In this document: positions 31,945 through 41,751 of the stretch, one piece after another
Numbering within the stretch: position 1 is the first letter of the stretch
Layout: each line of letters starts with the position of its first letter
NCBI GenBank assembly: GCA_003427395.1
Contig: BFEA01001069.1
Location: 40,134-91,395, forward strand
From: Chara braunii
Lineage: Eukaryota > Streptophyta > Charophyceae > Charales > Characeae
DNA: 51,262 bases
Direction of reading: 5' to 3'
Notes under the pieces: generated by a model
Told to the model about the DNA's origin: nothing
What the model saw: the letters and a program-made list of their open reading frames with translations, nothing else
The model's database searches: none
Program-made: the position numbers and the translations under genes

Positions 31945-32472
31945 CAACAGGAAAATTTCCCAGAATTAAATAATCATTCTATATTAAAATTACATTCTAA
32001 ATTTAAAATTTTCATTCCATCTAAAAAAATGTCATTTTAATTTTAAAATTTTCTTTCTTACTTGAAAACTTTCCTTCCAAGAATGAGATATCTCTTCTTA
32101 TTTGAACTGCATGCTAGAGATGGAATGAAGGTCTGAACGAGTTCATGAAATATTTTAATTTGATTGTCATTCTAAGTAAAGATTTTCAGTCATAAATAGG
32201 TTAATCCAGTTTAAATTAGAAGATATTCGTTATAGTAGAATGAAAGTTTAATTAAAATTTAAAAATTTTCGTAAACTCGTCCTGACTTTCATTCCATCTT
32301 GAACAAATAGATGTAGTTGGAAGGGAAAACTCATATTTAGACGGGAACTTATAAAATAAGACTGAAAATTCTAGAATTGGACGAACATTGGAATGATAAT
32401 TTCTAAATATGAAGGATTTTTTTTTTTAGAATATTTTTTCAACTTTCATTTCTCGTGGGAATTTTTCTGTTG
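31945..32472. mobile_element. MITE with TA target-site duplication, inserted in the LINE
   Basis: The ends are CAACAGGAAAATTTCCCA (31,945-31,962) and its imperfect inverted partner TGGGAATTTTTCTGTTG (32,456-32,472). They are flanked by TA on both sides (31,943-31,944 and 32,473-32,474). The 528-bp interior is AT-rich, has no ORF and contains 'ttcattccatct' twice. Removing it with one TA brings the LINE frame back in register: ...MATVRTR on one side and TVIAVFLDPDDSN on the other. A TA duplication with short TIRs fits a Tc1/mariner-type (Stowaway-like) non-autonomous element. Confidence 0.8.
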
Positions 32473-34040
32473 TACGTGTACGGACGGTGGCCATTGAGAA
32501 AAAATAGGTGTCCATTGAAGCTTTGTGAGTTAGTTTGGCCATTTTTCCTCTGATCTTAATTCCTTGTCGTTTATGCAACACGTATTAAAGAAGCTGTTTT
32601 TTTGCTTCTTGGATGGAAGAAGTAAGATGCTACCACTCTTGGGGGGAGGGGTTAGGGTGTTGTGACTCTGCCTGTCGTTCTAGGGTTATAAGTTCATTTT
32701 GTGCAGTCATTTCCTGATACTGTCGTAAGGCTGCTTTGGCTTTGGAGAATTCCTTACATTTCCTGGCTAAGAAGATTAGGCCATTATTGAACCATACAAG
32801 ACAAGAGTCAAAAATGTGTTTTTGTTGGTGCCAAAATTCTCATTCAGACCGAATCATCTGTACTAAGGATAAGTCCTTAAGCAAGGAGGTGTTCAACTTG
32901 AAGAAGCCTGACCCTTGATCGGGCCTTTTCCTCATTCTTAATATTATCCCACAAGTCTTATGGTCTAGTCCCGGGTGGGGGCTGCATGGGAGAATTAATG
33001 CCCATCGCAGGGCCTCCTCCAGGTCATTGGAGAGCAGGATAAGGTCAATGCCAAATTTCGATAGTCATGCTGGGTCACTGTCTCGTATGCACGTAAAGGT
33101 CCGTTCTTGGGGGTGCAAGCGGCGGAAGGCATCGAAGACCGAGAGCGTCTCGCCGAGGTTGGCAAGTATTTGCTCATCTTCTGCCGCCGCAAAGGAGGGG
33201 GAGTCCCGGGGGTTCCAGCTTTCTAGCCACTTGTCGGGGGTAACATTAAAGTCTCATGCTATAACTAGAGGGATGCCTTCCGGGACTTGTGTTCCTATCC
33301 TCCCCAAGAACTTTTTTCTTTCTCCTACTGAATTCGGTGAGTAAATACAGAGGATACAAAGCAGTTATAATTCTAACATTCCTAGGACCGAGGCCCAACG
33401 ACCCTCTTCTTCATCCACTACCCAGTGAACTGGCTGAAATCAGGAGTCAGGGGGGACCCGGATTGCCACGTCTGTAGAGCCAGGTCTTGGCGTGTGTGCT
33501 CTAATGGCGGTGTGAGGCCAGACCTATTTGTGAGCCTCGTTATGTTCGGGGTTGTCTTGCAGATGAGTTTCTTGTATGCAGATCACATTTGGCCAACGCC
33601 TGCCTCCTATTCCTTTGAGCTGATCCCAGATGGCTTGGTGTTTTTCAGGTCTACTCGATGCCAAGCCATTTACATTGATGGGGCGCAGGTCCAGGTCAGT
33701 TGAGTCTCACCTGGCACACGCATCTGCAAACGTCATCTGCGAACCAAAATTCGCTTGCTTTTACTTTTGCGCATTGTAGGTCTTGAAGAGTATTGTGGCT
33801 GTACCAGCCAAGGCTGGCAGATTTTCCGGGTTCAAAGAGCAGGAAGAGGTCATTCCTTGCCATCTGCTCATGGCTGCACTCTTCAAATCTTAGGCCTGCC
33901 TTTGCCCCAGGAGCATAGTGTTTGGGGATAAAGGCATACATTTGGCTAGTGAAGGCCTTAGCTCTTTCCCACCGGTCTCCCTCCTGGGGTGCGAATTCCC
34001 ATCCTTGTAGTCTGTGTATCTTTTTAACGGAGAACGGGGG
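32473..34040 (-). pseudogene. LINE (L1 type) ORF2: endonuclease domain and linker
   Basis: Minus strand. The piece 34,040-33,705 ends in FWFADDVCRCVCQVRL, and a one-base shift leads into the AP-type endonuclease: LRPINVNGLAS, then WPNVICIQETHL (the QETHL metal-site Glu), and CIYSPNS. VIA-stop-DFNV is where a GDFN-type motif is expected. FGIDLILLS and GLDHKT hold the conserved terminal Asp-His. The linker to the RT reads GFFKLNTSLLKD and FDSCLVWFNNG. At least four in-frame stops are present (one TAA, several TGA). The domain nicks target DNA in L1 elements; here it is decayed. Confidence 0.82.
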
Positions 34041-34374
34041 AATTAAACTCCCGTTGAATCCCGTTAAATTCAAAAAAATCTCGTCGAATTCGCCTTAAAC
34101 GCGAAAATGGGCCGCTCCTGCGCTTTTCAGAAAACCGGAATTGATGCGCGGGGTCCAGAACACGTGGCCCTACGCAAAAAAAAAAAAAAAAAAAACCCAA
34201 CCCATTAAGCATCTTCCATCCACCCCCACATCCCCCAACCCCCAACGTCCCACTTATGTGTGTGTCGGTGTGTTGTGTGTGTGCGTATGTGTGTATGTGT
34301 GTGCCTGCACGTGAGAGTGTGTCTGTGCAGGAATATGAATGTATGCACGTATGTTTGTGTATGTGTGTGTTTGT

Positions 34375-34429
<55 letters not shown>

Positions 34430-35700
34430 TGTGTACATGATTGTTAACGTGTGTCCATTGTTTCCCTTTTGAGGGATATAGTTTTTCCCGTTGAAAACTG
34501 AGGGCGGGCGATATGGGTTTGGGCGGGCGATTTGGGTTTGTGTTTTTTTTCTTTTTTCTTTTCTACTGCATCTTCTCAGAAATACAGTATCCAAGCATTC
34601 TGCTGTTTGATACCAAGTAACGAAATCTAGAACCGACTGCCATGCCTCGTTGGGAGGGCTTGCTAAAAGAAAAACAAAACGTACTTACCTTTGCCATGAA
34701 TGTGGTAGAACATAGGTAGATACACCGCCAATAGTTTAGAACTTGAAATGTCATTTTTCCTGGCCGCGTGTAGGGCGGCACAACCTTCAGTAGCTTGCTA
34801 TTTGTTTTTTAGGTTTTTGTTCTTTTCTTTTTTCCCCTCTTGCGATCCAAGAATCTGGGCTCCGTCCAGCGGCCTAGCTCAGTTGATTATGCATGCAAGT
34901 GGCATTCAGGAGGCTGTGGGTTCAATCCCCGCCTATGGCACTCTCGATGCCAACCAACTGAGATAGTCAGCTGGATCCTCCCAATCTGTATCAATAAGGT
35001 CTTCAACCAACACGGCTGGGAGGCACCTCCTGTCCCTACTATCCTACCTCAGTGTGACCAGCACTGAGGACCATCACTTACCAGTATTGAGGGCAACTTG
35101 GATCACATAGCAATGACAAGCACTAGGGTTGGGCCAACCTCCCAACCCTAATAGAAGCGGAGGTGGACGAACCATGCCATACGGGAACTTCGGACGCCAG
35201 ACTCATGCAATTCGCTATAGGCCCAATTTTGTGTGTGTGTGTGTGTCTTTTTTTCCGTTTTTTTATTTGCTTTTTATGGTTTTGCTTTTTTTTAAAATAC
35301 ACAAAGTTCTAAAAAAAAATAAAAATAAAAAAATTGTTGTACATCTTTGAAAGATCTACAACCCTATATTTTTTATTTGTTTTTTTGTTTTTTTTTAGCC
35401 CTTAAAAAATCTGTCTTAAACCAAAAAAAAAAACGCTCATTTCGTTTTAGTTTGTGTTTTTTTTCATTGTGTGTCTATGTTTTTTATTTTTAAAAAATAT
35501 ATCTAAACATAAAAAATAAAAAATAAAAAGGGTTGTAGTACTAAAAAAAACCTAGAACCCCATGTTTTTTTTTTTTTTTTTTGATAAGTTTTAGCCCAAG
35601 AAAAAAATCATCGCGGACTCCGTTAATTTGTGCATCCAACGCGAGTTTGAACGGGAGTTTAACGTGAATTCAACGCGTGTTGAAATTTTTAACCTGAAAC
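34041..35700. repeat. Composite insertion between LINE ORF1 and ORF2
   Basis: This ~1.7-kb stretch separates LINE sequence on both sides. Near its two edges it has inverted similar segments: 'ttaaactcccgttgaa' at about 34,045, and the complement of a related motif at about 35,648-35,663. It contains a (TG)n microsatellite (about 34,379-34,433), a tRNA-like SINE and A/T-rich low-complexity DNA (35,250-35,600). A DNA transposon carrying later insertions is one reading. The edges are not proven. Confidence 0.35.
34866..35250 (+). repeat. tRNA-derived SINE
   Basis: The head contains an A-box-like 'tagctcagttga' (about 34,876) and, about 45 bases downstream, a B-box-like 'gggttcaatcccc' (about 34,919-34,931) inside a T-arm-like stem. 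A ~290-bp unrelated body and a (GT)n/T-rich tail (about 35,228-35,270) follow. The acceptor stem does not close, so it is not a functional tRNA gene. Confidence 0.6.
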
Positions 35701-35979
35701 CTGCGTTTAATTCAAAGTCAGACACACAGTTTGTAGTGTTACCCCCCCGTACTACTCTCCTACCGGGGAGAGACCCAACTCCCATTTACCTTTTGTTTTC
35801 CTAAGGGGGATTACAAGCACGCCATTCGGTTTGGAGAGAGGCGTCTCAAAAAGGTCCCGTTCTATAAATTGTCTCAATTTGAGTCTCCGGGAGGTCATTC
35901 CTTCCTCCGTTGTTTCTATTGCTTCCGCTCCTTCCGCTCCTTCCCTTGTTTCCGGATGCGGAGGTTGAGAGTGCCCATC

Positions 35980-37514
35980 CTATTCATGGTCGGAGGGGTG
36001 AGGGTCGGTCCCGGTCGTGGGGCGAAACCGCCCACGAGCAACTGCTAAAATGCGCTGAAAGGTTTCCGCCCACGTCAAGTGGGGAGGGGGGCTGGATGTT
36101 AGTGCAGTTCTTAGGGATGGGCTGTTGTTCAGAAGCGTTAATAGTTCAATATAGGATCTGTCCCAGTACTCCTCACCCTCATGCGGACAGTCCGATTGCA
36201 GGTGTTTAAGTATCGAATCAGCCACCACCTGGACTTTCTGGTCCAGGGTCATTTCTTGGGGGGGGGCGTCCGGGTCAGCCGGGTCTTTCGGGGATTCCTC
36301 CATTTCCACATCAGGGGGATGTGGGGTTGTGTCCACATCCATTTGCTGTGCCCCGAAAGCATCTGAGCAGAAGTCTAGGGCCAGTGAGGTCGTGTTTTCT
36401 TGTTCCGCTTGTTGTGCCTGGTCTGGGACTGTTGTTGCGCCTGGTGCTGCTGCGGCTGTTGTGCTTGCGTTGTGTGCTGTGTTGGCAGACTCCTTGTTTG
36501 TTGTTTCAATCCCATCCCCTGGTGACCTTGTGCATGCTGTATGTGCTGCCCTCCGGATACTTCCTTTTCTCTTTCCCTTGGTTCTTCTGTCGTGCCATGA
36601 TCCCCTAGTGTAGATTCAGCCAGCATGTGTTGTGTGTGCTGCTCCAAGAAACCTGTTTTTTTTTCTCCTTTTTCTCCTGGGATCACCTTGTGGTCTTGGG
36701 CTGTTTTTTCCCCGAGGACCTGTTCCTCCCCCCCACTCCGACCTTGGTCTAACAACAACTCTTCCTGATGCTTCTGTTCCGACCTGTCTGACCCATTCTC
36801 TAAGCCGACAAAACGGTTGCCATTATCACCACTGTTACCAACCTCTCTGTCTGCACCCCTGTTACCAACCTCTTTGTCTGCTCCTGTCAGTTTCTTCTGC
36901 AAATTTTCCTTCTTTTTACTTCCGACAATCTCCCAAGTTTCCTGCTTCCTGGTCCTTGTGGGGGGACACTTCAAATGTGTTTCTAGGGAGTTAGGGGGGA
37001 TCCATGTTGCTGGTGGTTGGGAATCCTGCCGCGGGTCACCCTGCCCTTCCCATGACCAACCAACTACTTCCCCCTGCTTCTTGCCAGGTGTGTCAATGTA
37101 GACCCACCCTTCATGACCCGGGTCAACCGTCCGCCACCTGGATTCGTCAAAGGGATCCTTCCGTAATCGGCCTGTGGGTTTTGCTGTGTGTGAGGGGTGG
37201 CAGGCGCAGGCCGTGTCAGAATATAGGTGCCTGTAAGCTTGGCATTTAAAGCACCAAGGCCTGTGTTTGTGGACTGTGTGGATGCGGTACAATTTACCCC
37301 CCACACAAAAGGGGATAACGTCGTCGATTGAAAAAATGTGATCATCTACAAGGTTAATGGCTAGCATCAGATAGTCATCCCTCCGAGCCACACGAGGGGG
37401 CAACGGGTCAATGAAGTCAACTACATCATACTTTTCGGCGAAATCCTGGACAAATGCTGCTTGGATTTTGATCGGGATATGCCGAAATTCCACCCAGAAG
37501 TGCTCCCTCATCAT
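35980..37514 (-). pseudogene. LINE ORF1 with zinc knuckle
   Basis: Minus strand, same orientation as ORF2. The 379-residue piece 37,514-36,375 begins MMREHFWVEFRHIPIK. It has a variant zinc knuckle CFKCQAYRHLYSDTAC (spacing C2C4H6C instead of C2C4H4C), then a charged, Gln-rich tail with repeated VGNRGADREVGN-like units. After a frameshift the piece 36,342-35,980 supplies an acidic, Pro-rich C-terminus. ORF1 proteins of plant L1 elements bind element RNA. The first methionines follow no recognisable upstream LINE sequence, so the 5' end may be truncated near 37,540. Confidence 0.7.
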
Positions 37515-37559
37515 ATGTTCCCTGCGCTCCTCAGGTCGCTACGGTTTCAGAGGGGCCTA

Positions 37560-38219
37560 GGGCTAAATGCGAACTTCCGATCTTTCACAACGGAGGGATT
37601 TTCATCCGTTCATTGTTTTTTTGTCAGTCTCTGATATGCACAGGACGGTGAGGACAGATGACGAGATGGGTTGGATCAGGAACAGTTCGCACGCACTCGC
37701 AGGAGATCCTTTGAATGCCGCTAATTTCTCTCTAATTCATCCCACCTTGTCATTTGTGGATTTGAAGGCTGCATCGTCATGGAAGGCCCAGTTGCTTGCG
37801 TGACGGGTGAACAGGGAGTCCCATGTTCTGACTGCATCCCTCGGGAGTGCTCTGACGACGGTTGTCCTTCCCCCTTGTTGCAACATCTTGTTTTCAGGGG
37901 AGGCCAGGAGGCGAGATATGAAGAATGCTCCTGCAGTTGTTAAATTCCTCAGAGAGATCTTCCGTTCCTCCCCTCCCCCCCCGCTAGTTCCTTCCTTCCT
38001 GCATTGGATCTTATCTTATTTTTTGGTCGTCGACAAGTCTCGACTCTGGGCTTTTTTGGGGGGGGGTAAAGGGTACGTAGGTTCAACTTTTTTTTTGTCG
38101 TCGAAAGCAAGCGGCTCGTTGATTTGTTTGTCGATTGTCGACGATTTTTTTTCCCCTTTTTTTCAGTCTTTTTTTTTGGGGGTGGGGTTCCATTTTTTTT
38201 CATTTTTTTTTTTTTTTTT

Positions 38220-38297
<78 letters not shown>

Positions 38298-38333
38298 NNN
38301 NNNNNNNNNNNNNNNNNNNNNNNNNNNNNNNNN

Positions 38334-38373
<40 letters not shown>

Positions 38374-38535
38374 GGTCGTTTGTTTGTCCACAAGACTCAA
38401 ACGTGAACTTGACCGTTGCCAACGGGTCGTTCGATTTGGTCGTCGACATGAAGTCTTTAACATGTTATTCGTTAAAATAGGACATTATACTGTGTCCTCT
38501 TTCTAACAGAATTCATTTTTGGTTGCATTCCAAGC
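37560..38535. repeat. No gene; long poly(T) tract with assembly gap
   Basis: A T-run from about 38,222 to 38,367 is broken by 36 undetermined bases (38,298-38,333). The left flank has 'gtcgtcgaaag' and 'gtcgacg' phrases, and the right flank has related 'ggtcgtcgacatg'. A 78-codon ORF at 37,567-37,803 has no recognisable feature. Confidence 0.7.
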
Positions 38536-39190
38536 AACGTAGGCACACCCATCCACGGCTTAAGCACATGCAGAAGTGTGCTGAGATCCGTACTTGTGAA
38601 ACTTTATAAATGATATCCCAAATGAGGAAGCGTGTTCAAACCCGTACATGTTAGGCACGCCGCACGGGAACCTTGTGTGGAAATGTGCCGGGATCCTTAT
38701 TTGTTGAACTTCAAAAACATGACACTGTTGAGAATCCTGTGCGGAAGTGTGATGGGATCCGTACTTGTTAAACTTCATAAACGAATAACGATAGGCACGC
38801 CCATCAGGGAACCCTGTGCGGAAGTGTGCTGGGATCCTTACTCGTTGAACTTCAGAAATGTGTCGTGAATCTTGTGCCGAGGTGTGTCGGGATCCGCACT
38901 TGTTAAACTTCATAAACGAATAACGACAGGCACGCGCATCAGGGAACCCTGTGCGGAAGTGTGCTGGGATCCGTACTTGTTAAACTTCAATTCCATACTT
39001 GTGACGAGCAATGTGTCATGATTGCATCCTTGTTGGATAAATATATTAGAAGCCGTAGAGTAGCGACAGGCACGCCCATCCGGGATGCCTGTGCGATAGT
39101 GTGTCGAGAGCCACACTTGTCAAACCTCAAGTTTGTGAATGTGATGAGCAAGGTGTCATGATTGAATCCTTGTTCGATAATACTATTTAT
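38536..39190. repeat. Seven-copy degenerate repeat array, 65-120 bp units
   Basis: Units begin with 'aggcacgcccatc', continue with 'ccctgtgcggaagtgtgctgggatcc' variants and end 'gttaaacttcataaacg'. Copies start near 38,548, 38,652, 38,728, 38,791, 38,862, 38,928 and 39,069. The last two carry a longer tail ending 'gtgtcatgattg(c/a)atcc'. Each unit contains a GGGATCC core followed by CTTGTTAAACTTC. This resembles half of the palindrome family common from 41 kb onward. Confidence 0.75.
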
Positions 39191-39829
39191 TTCTTTTATG
39201 CGTGAGTTGTACATGCATGGCTATCGTCTCGTCCGAGGCGGTTGTCTGGATGTTGTAGAGATTCAGACTTCTTTAGAAATACAAACAGTAACTGTTATTT
39301 TTGACATACAATTTATTTTTCCCGGTCAAGAACGCAAAATTGTCGGTCACATGTAATTCAGGCGGTCACAAGTACATGATTGTTTATGCACACAAGAGAC
39401 TCGATGTCACTGGTCTTGCACTCTTTGCATAACGAACCTCGCACCCACACACTCGTCGAGATTTGTCTTGCATCCACACTCTTATTCGTCATGTCGCACC
39501 ACACACACGAATATCATTTTGAGGTGAATTATATGCACAACTTTGGATTACCTGGACACAATTTGCAACGAGGACTGCAATGCGATGAATGTAATGACAC
39601 GACAGACGAGCCGGACTTGACAGAGATTCCCAAGGCAATACGCGACACCAAACTGGCAGTCAACATACCAAAGACAACTCAAACCCGCAACACTAAAAAA
39701 AAGTAATGTCGTTGTGAAAGCGACAGTTAAAATATGAAATATTCTGAAACAGAAGTTTGCAAATCAATCGAATCCATCAAAGACAACGACATTACAAGAT
39801 ACATGATGCCAATTGTCATCTAATATATG
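39191..39829. other. No clear gene
   Basis: A 108-codon + frame (39,380-39,706) with a CDEC motif and a Lys-rich end has little coding character. Nothing else was recognised. Confidence 0.35.
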
Positions 39830-40568
39830 GAATATTTTTACAAGAGAACCTGAAAGGCGGTCGATCGCCACGTTGCAACAGTGTCGCAAACATCAACATA
39901 AACACCCCGCAACTAACTCCATCCACTTGTCTTGGAACTCCCTCTATAACAACATTTGCTTTCACCGACTTCCAGCGTCTGCACGACTGCCTACGTGATG
40001 TTTAACATTCCAAATAGTGTACAATCAACTCGAAAACACTAAGGTAAAAACTAGAATCGGCTACAATGCAAGGAAAAAAATCGAAAATCTCAAAAACAAA
40101 ATATCTCAAGCTCACGGAAAGGAGGATCCATTGATCATTATCTTTGAGGACTGGAACAAAGATAATATCATATTCAAGCAGATCCACGTTTTTAGCCCAT
40201 CTTCCCACCCCGCCGTGCCTTTGAAGTTGCAGTTTACCGAAGAAGAAAGAATTAAAGGTGAAGACTCGAAGACCTGGCGGGATGTCACTTGTCCAATATG
40301 CGGTCGTTCCTAATAGCGCCATGTAGAAGTTGACCACCTCATCATTCACCCTGCCATCGGTAAGTGAGAGGGTGAGAATATCCTTCGCTGCAATTCGCAA
40401 CTNACCATCGAGGAGGGTCGAGAGTACAGTGTCAGGTGGCACCAAGCCTCGTTCAATGTCGTCCAAAACCCACAAGCTTCCAATCGCAGTCACTGCTGTT
40501 CCAGGTGCCGTGGCCCGCACTGCACAACATCGAGCAAAGGACAAGGGGGGAAGTGACAAACGAAACAC
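39830..40568 (-). pseudogene. Ulp1/SENP-type (C48) cysteine protease domain, likely inactive
   Basis: The frame from 40,568 reads LSLTDGRVNDEVVNFYMALL, the Ulp1 'WLND..I..Y' entry motif. RVFTFNSFFFGKL and VDLLEYDIIFVPV follow, then DNDQWILL where the catalytic His of HW would be (CAA, Gln). FEIFDFF keeps the expected Asp. A TAA at 40,002 follows, but the same frame continues with VPRQVDGVSCGVF, which carries the oxyanion Gln and the catalytic Cys (codon 39,911-39,909). The fold is thus complete in one frame, with a stop and a His-to-Gln change. Ulp1 enzymes process SUMO-like proteins, and Ulp1 domains are often carried by plant DNA transposons. One undetermined base is at 40,403. Confidence 0.8.
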
Positions 40569-40876
40569 TAAGGATTCTCCTTCATCGCACGACGAGTAGC
40601 TAAGTATTTCTCATACATGGCCTGACCCCCAGTCACAGATCGTGGATATGTCCCTTTCTCTGGGGGCAGAAGGGAAAGACACTCCTCAATGGCAATGGCA
40701 TGCTCCTTCTTCCCGATTTCGACATCAACCCCTGACGCCTTTATCATGTCCTTGTGTTTTGTCGTCAACCTCGAGACTGTATGCAATATGTGTTCCGAAT
40801 ATTTAGAGGGCCTCCGTGTTCGAGACGACCCTACCCCTGTACAACAGAAGAAAGACAAAACCGAAAGTGAATACAC
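40569..40876 (-). CDS. Putative upstream exon of the Ulp1 gene
   Basis: A 102-residue frame (core KYSEHILHTVSRLTTKHKDM...EECLSLLPPEKGTYPRSVTGGQAMYEKYLATRRAMKENP) lies immediately upstream of the protease on the same strand. It has a coding-like composition and is predicted mostly helical. It ends in a stop next to 'ccttag', which could be a 3' splice site. It may be the region preceding the protease domain. No known domain was recognised. Confidence 0.4.
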
Positions 40877-41460
40877 GTTTCCGAAGAAGAACCCGACGAA
40901 AGGACAATTAAAGGACCACGAAATCTAAAGGATGCAGGACCCATGCAATTACAGAACCCCGTCATGCCATGAGAGTGCGAGAGAGAGAACTTCCGCACGA
41001 GCCACGTTGCAAAACAAAACGAGCAGTGCACTCGAGCTCGACACCCCCACCCTTCAGAAGGGAAAAAAACCAAAGGCGGAAGGCAAACATCTCTAAAGTC
41101 CGGATCCCGGCGGACTTTTCCAACCCAGGGATATGACCCAACCACTGTGCAACCGAAGGAAGAGAAAACGGAAAATGAACTCACGTATTCCAAGACGAAT
41201 CTGACGAAAACGACAACTCAAGAACCACGAAATGTAGAAGATGCAGGACCTATTATCTATTTACAGAACCCCGTTTAGCCATGAGAGAGATAAATAATAC
41301 TTCCGAGTAGGCCCCGCTGGAAAACAAAAGGAGCTGTGCGTTTGACCTCGACACCCCCGCCCTTCAAAAGGGAAAACCTCAACAAGCCACAAACCCGGAG
41401 GCCAAACATTCATGAAGTCAGGATTCCGGCGGACGTTTCCCAATCGAGGCACCAAAAGAG
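40833..41460. repeat. Two-copy tandem duplication, ~311-bp unit
   Basis: 40,833-41,143 and 41,144-41,460 align throughout. Shared landmarks are 'gtacaacagaag' with 'gtgcaaccgaag', 'gatgcaggacc', 'acagaaccccgt' and 'ctcgacacccccgcccttca'. Each copy ends with a copy of the GGATCC palindrome (41,095-41,118 and 41,414-41,436). A third palindrome follows at 41,488-41,507. Confidence 0.75.
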
Positions 41461-41751
41461 TAACCGCGTTACGCAGCGGCCTTGGCAGTGCGGATCCCGG
41501 CGGACTAAAACCACCACTCATTCCGAAAAAGAAACACCATCCTTCCATTATGTAAGGGAACGCTTCAACAAAAACACACATGTTTTTGTCTCGTACGCCC
41601 TGCACACGACCAAGGACCCGACCGACTCACAGGATGCTCGTTCACATGTACTTGGAAGTTTGAAGGAGTGGTGGCTGTAGCATGCCGGCATTAGGAACTC
41701 CCTGCATCGACAAACACTGCGGTCACTGGCGCGCAGACTGAGTGGCGTTTG

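Noticed and set aside
34866-34940. Functional tRNA gene
   Set aside because: A- and B-box-like motifs are present, but the acceptor and anticodon stems do not form. A SINE head explains it better.
37949-38506. Poly-Phe and poly-Lys ORFs
   Set aside because: They are translations of a homopolymer tract and an assembly gap.
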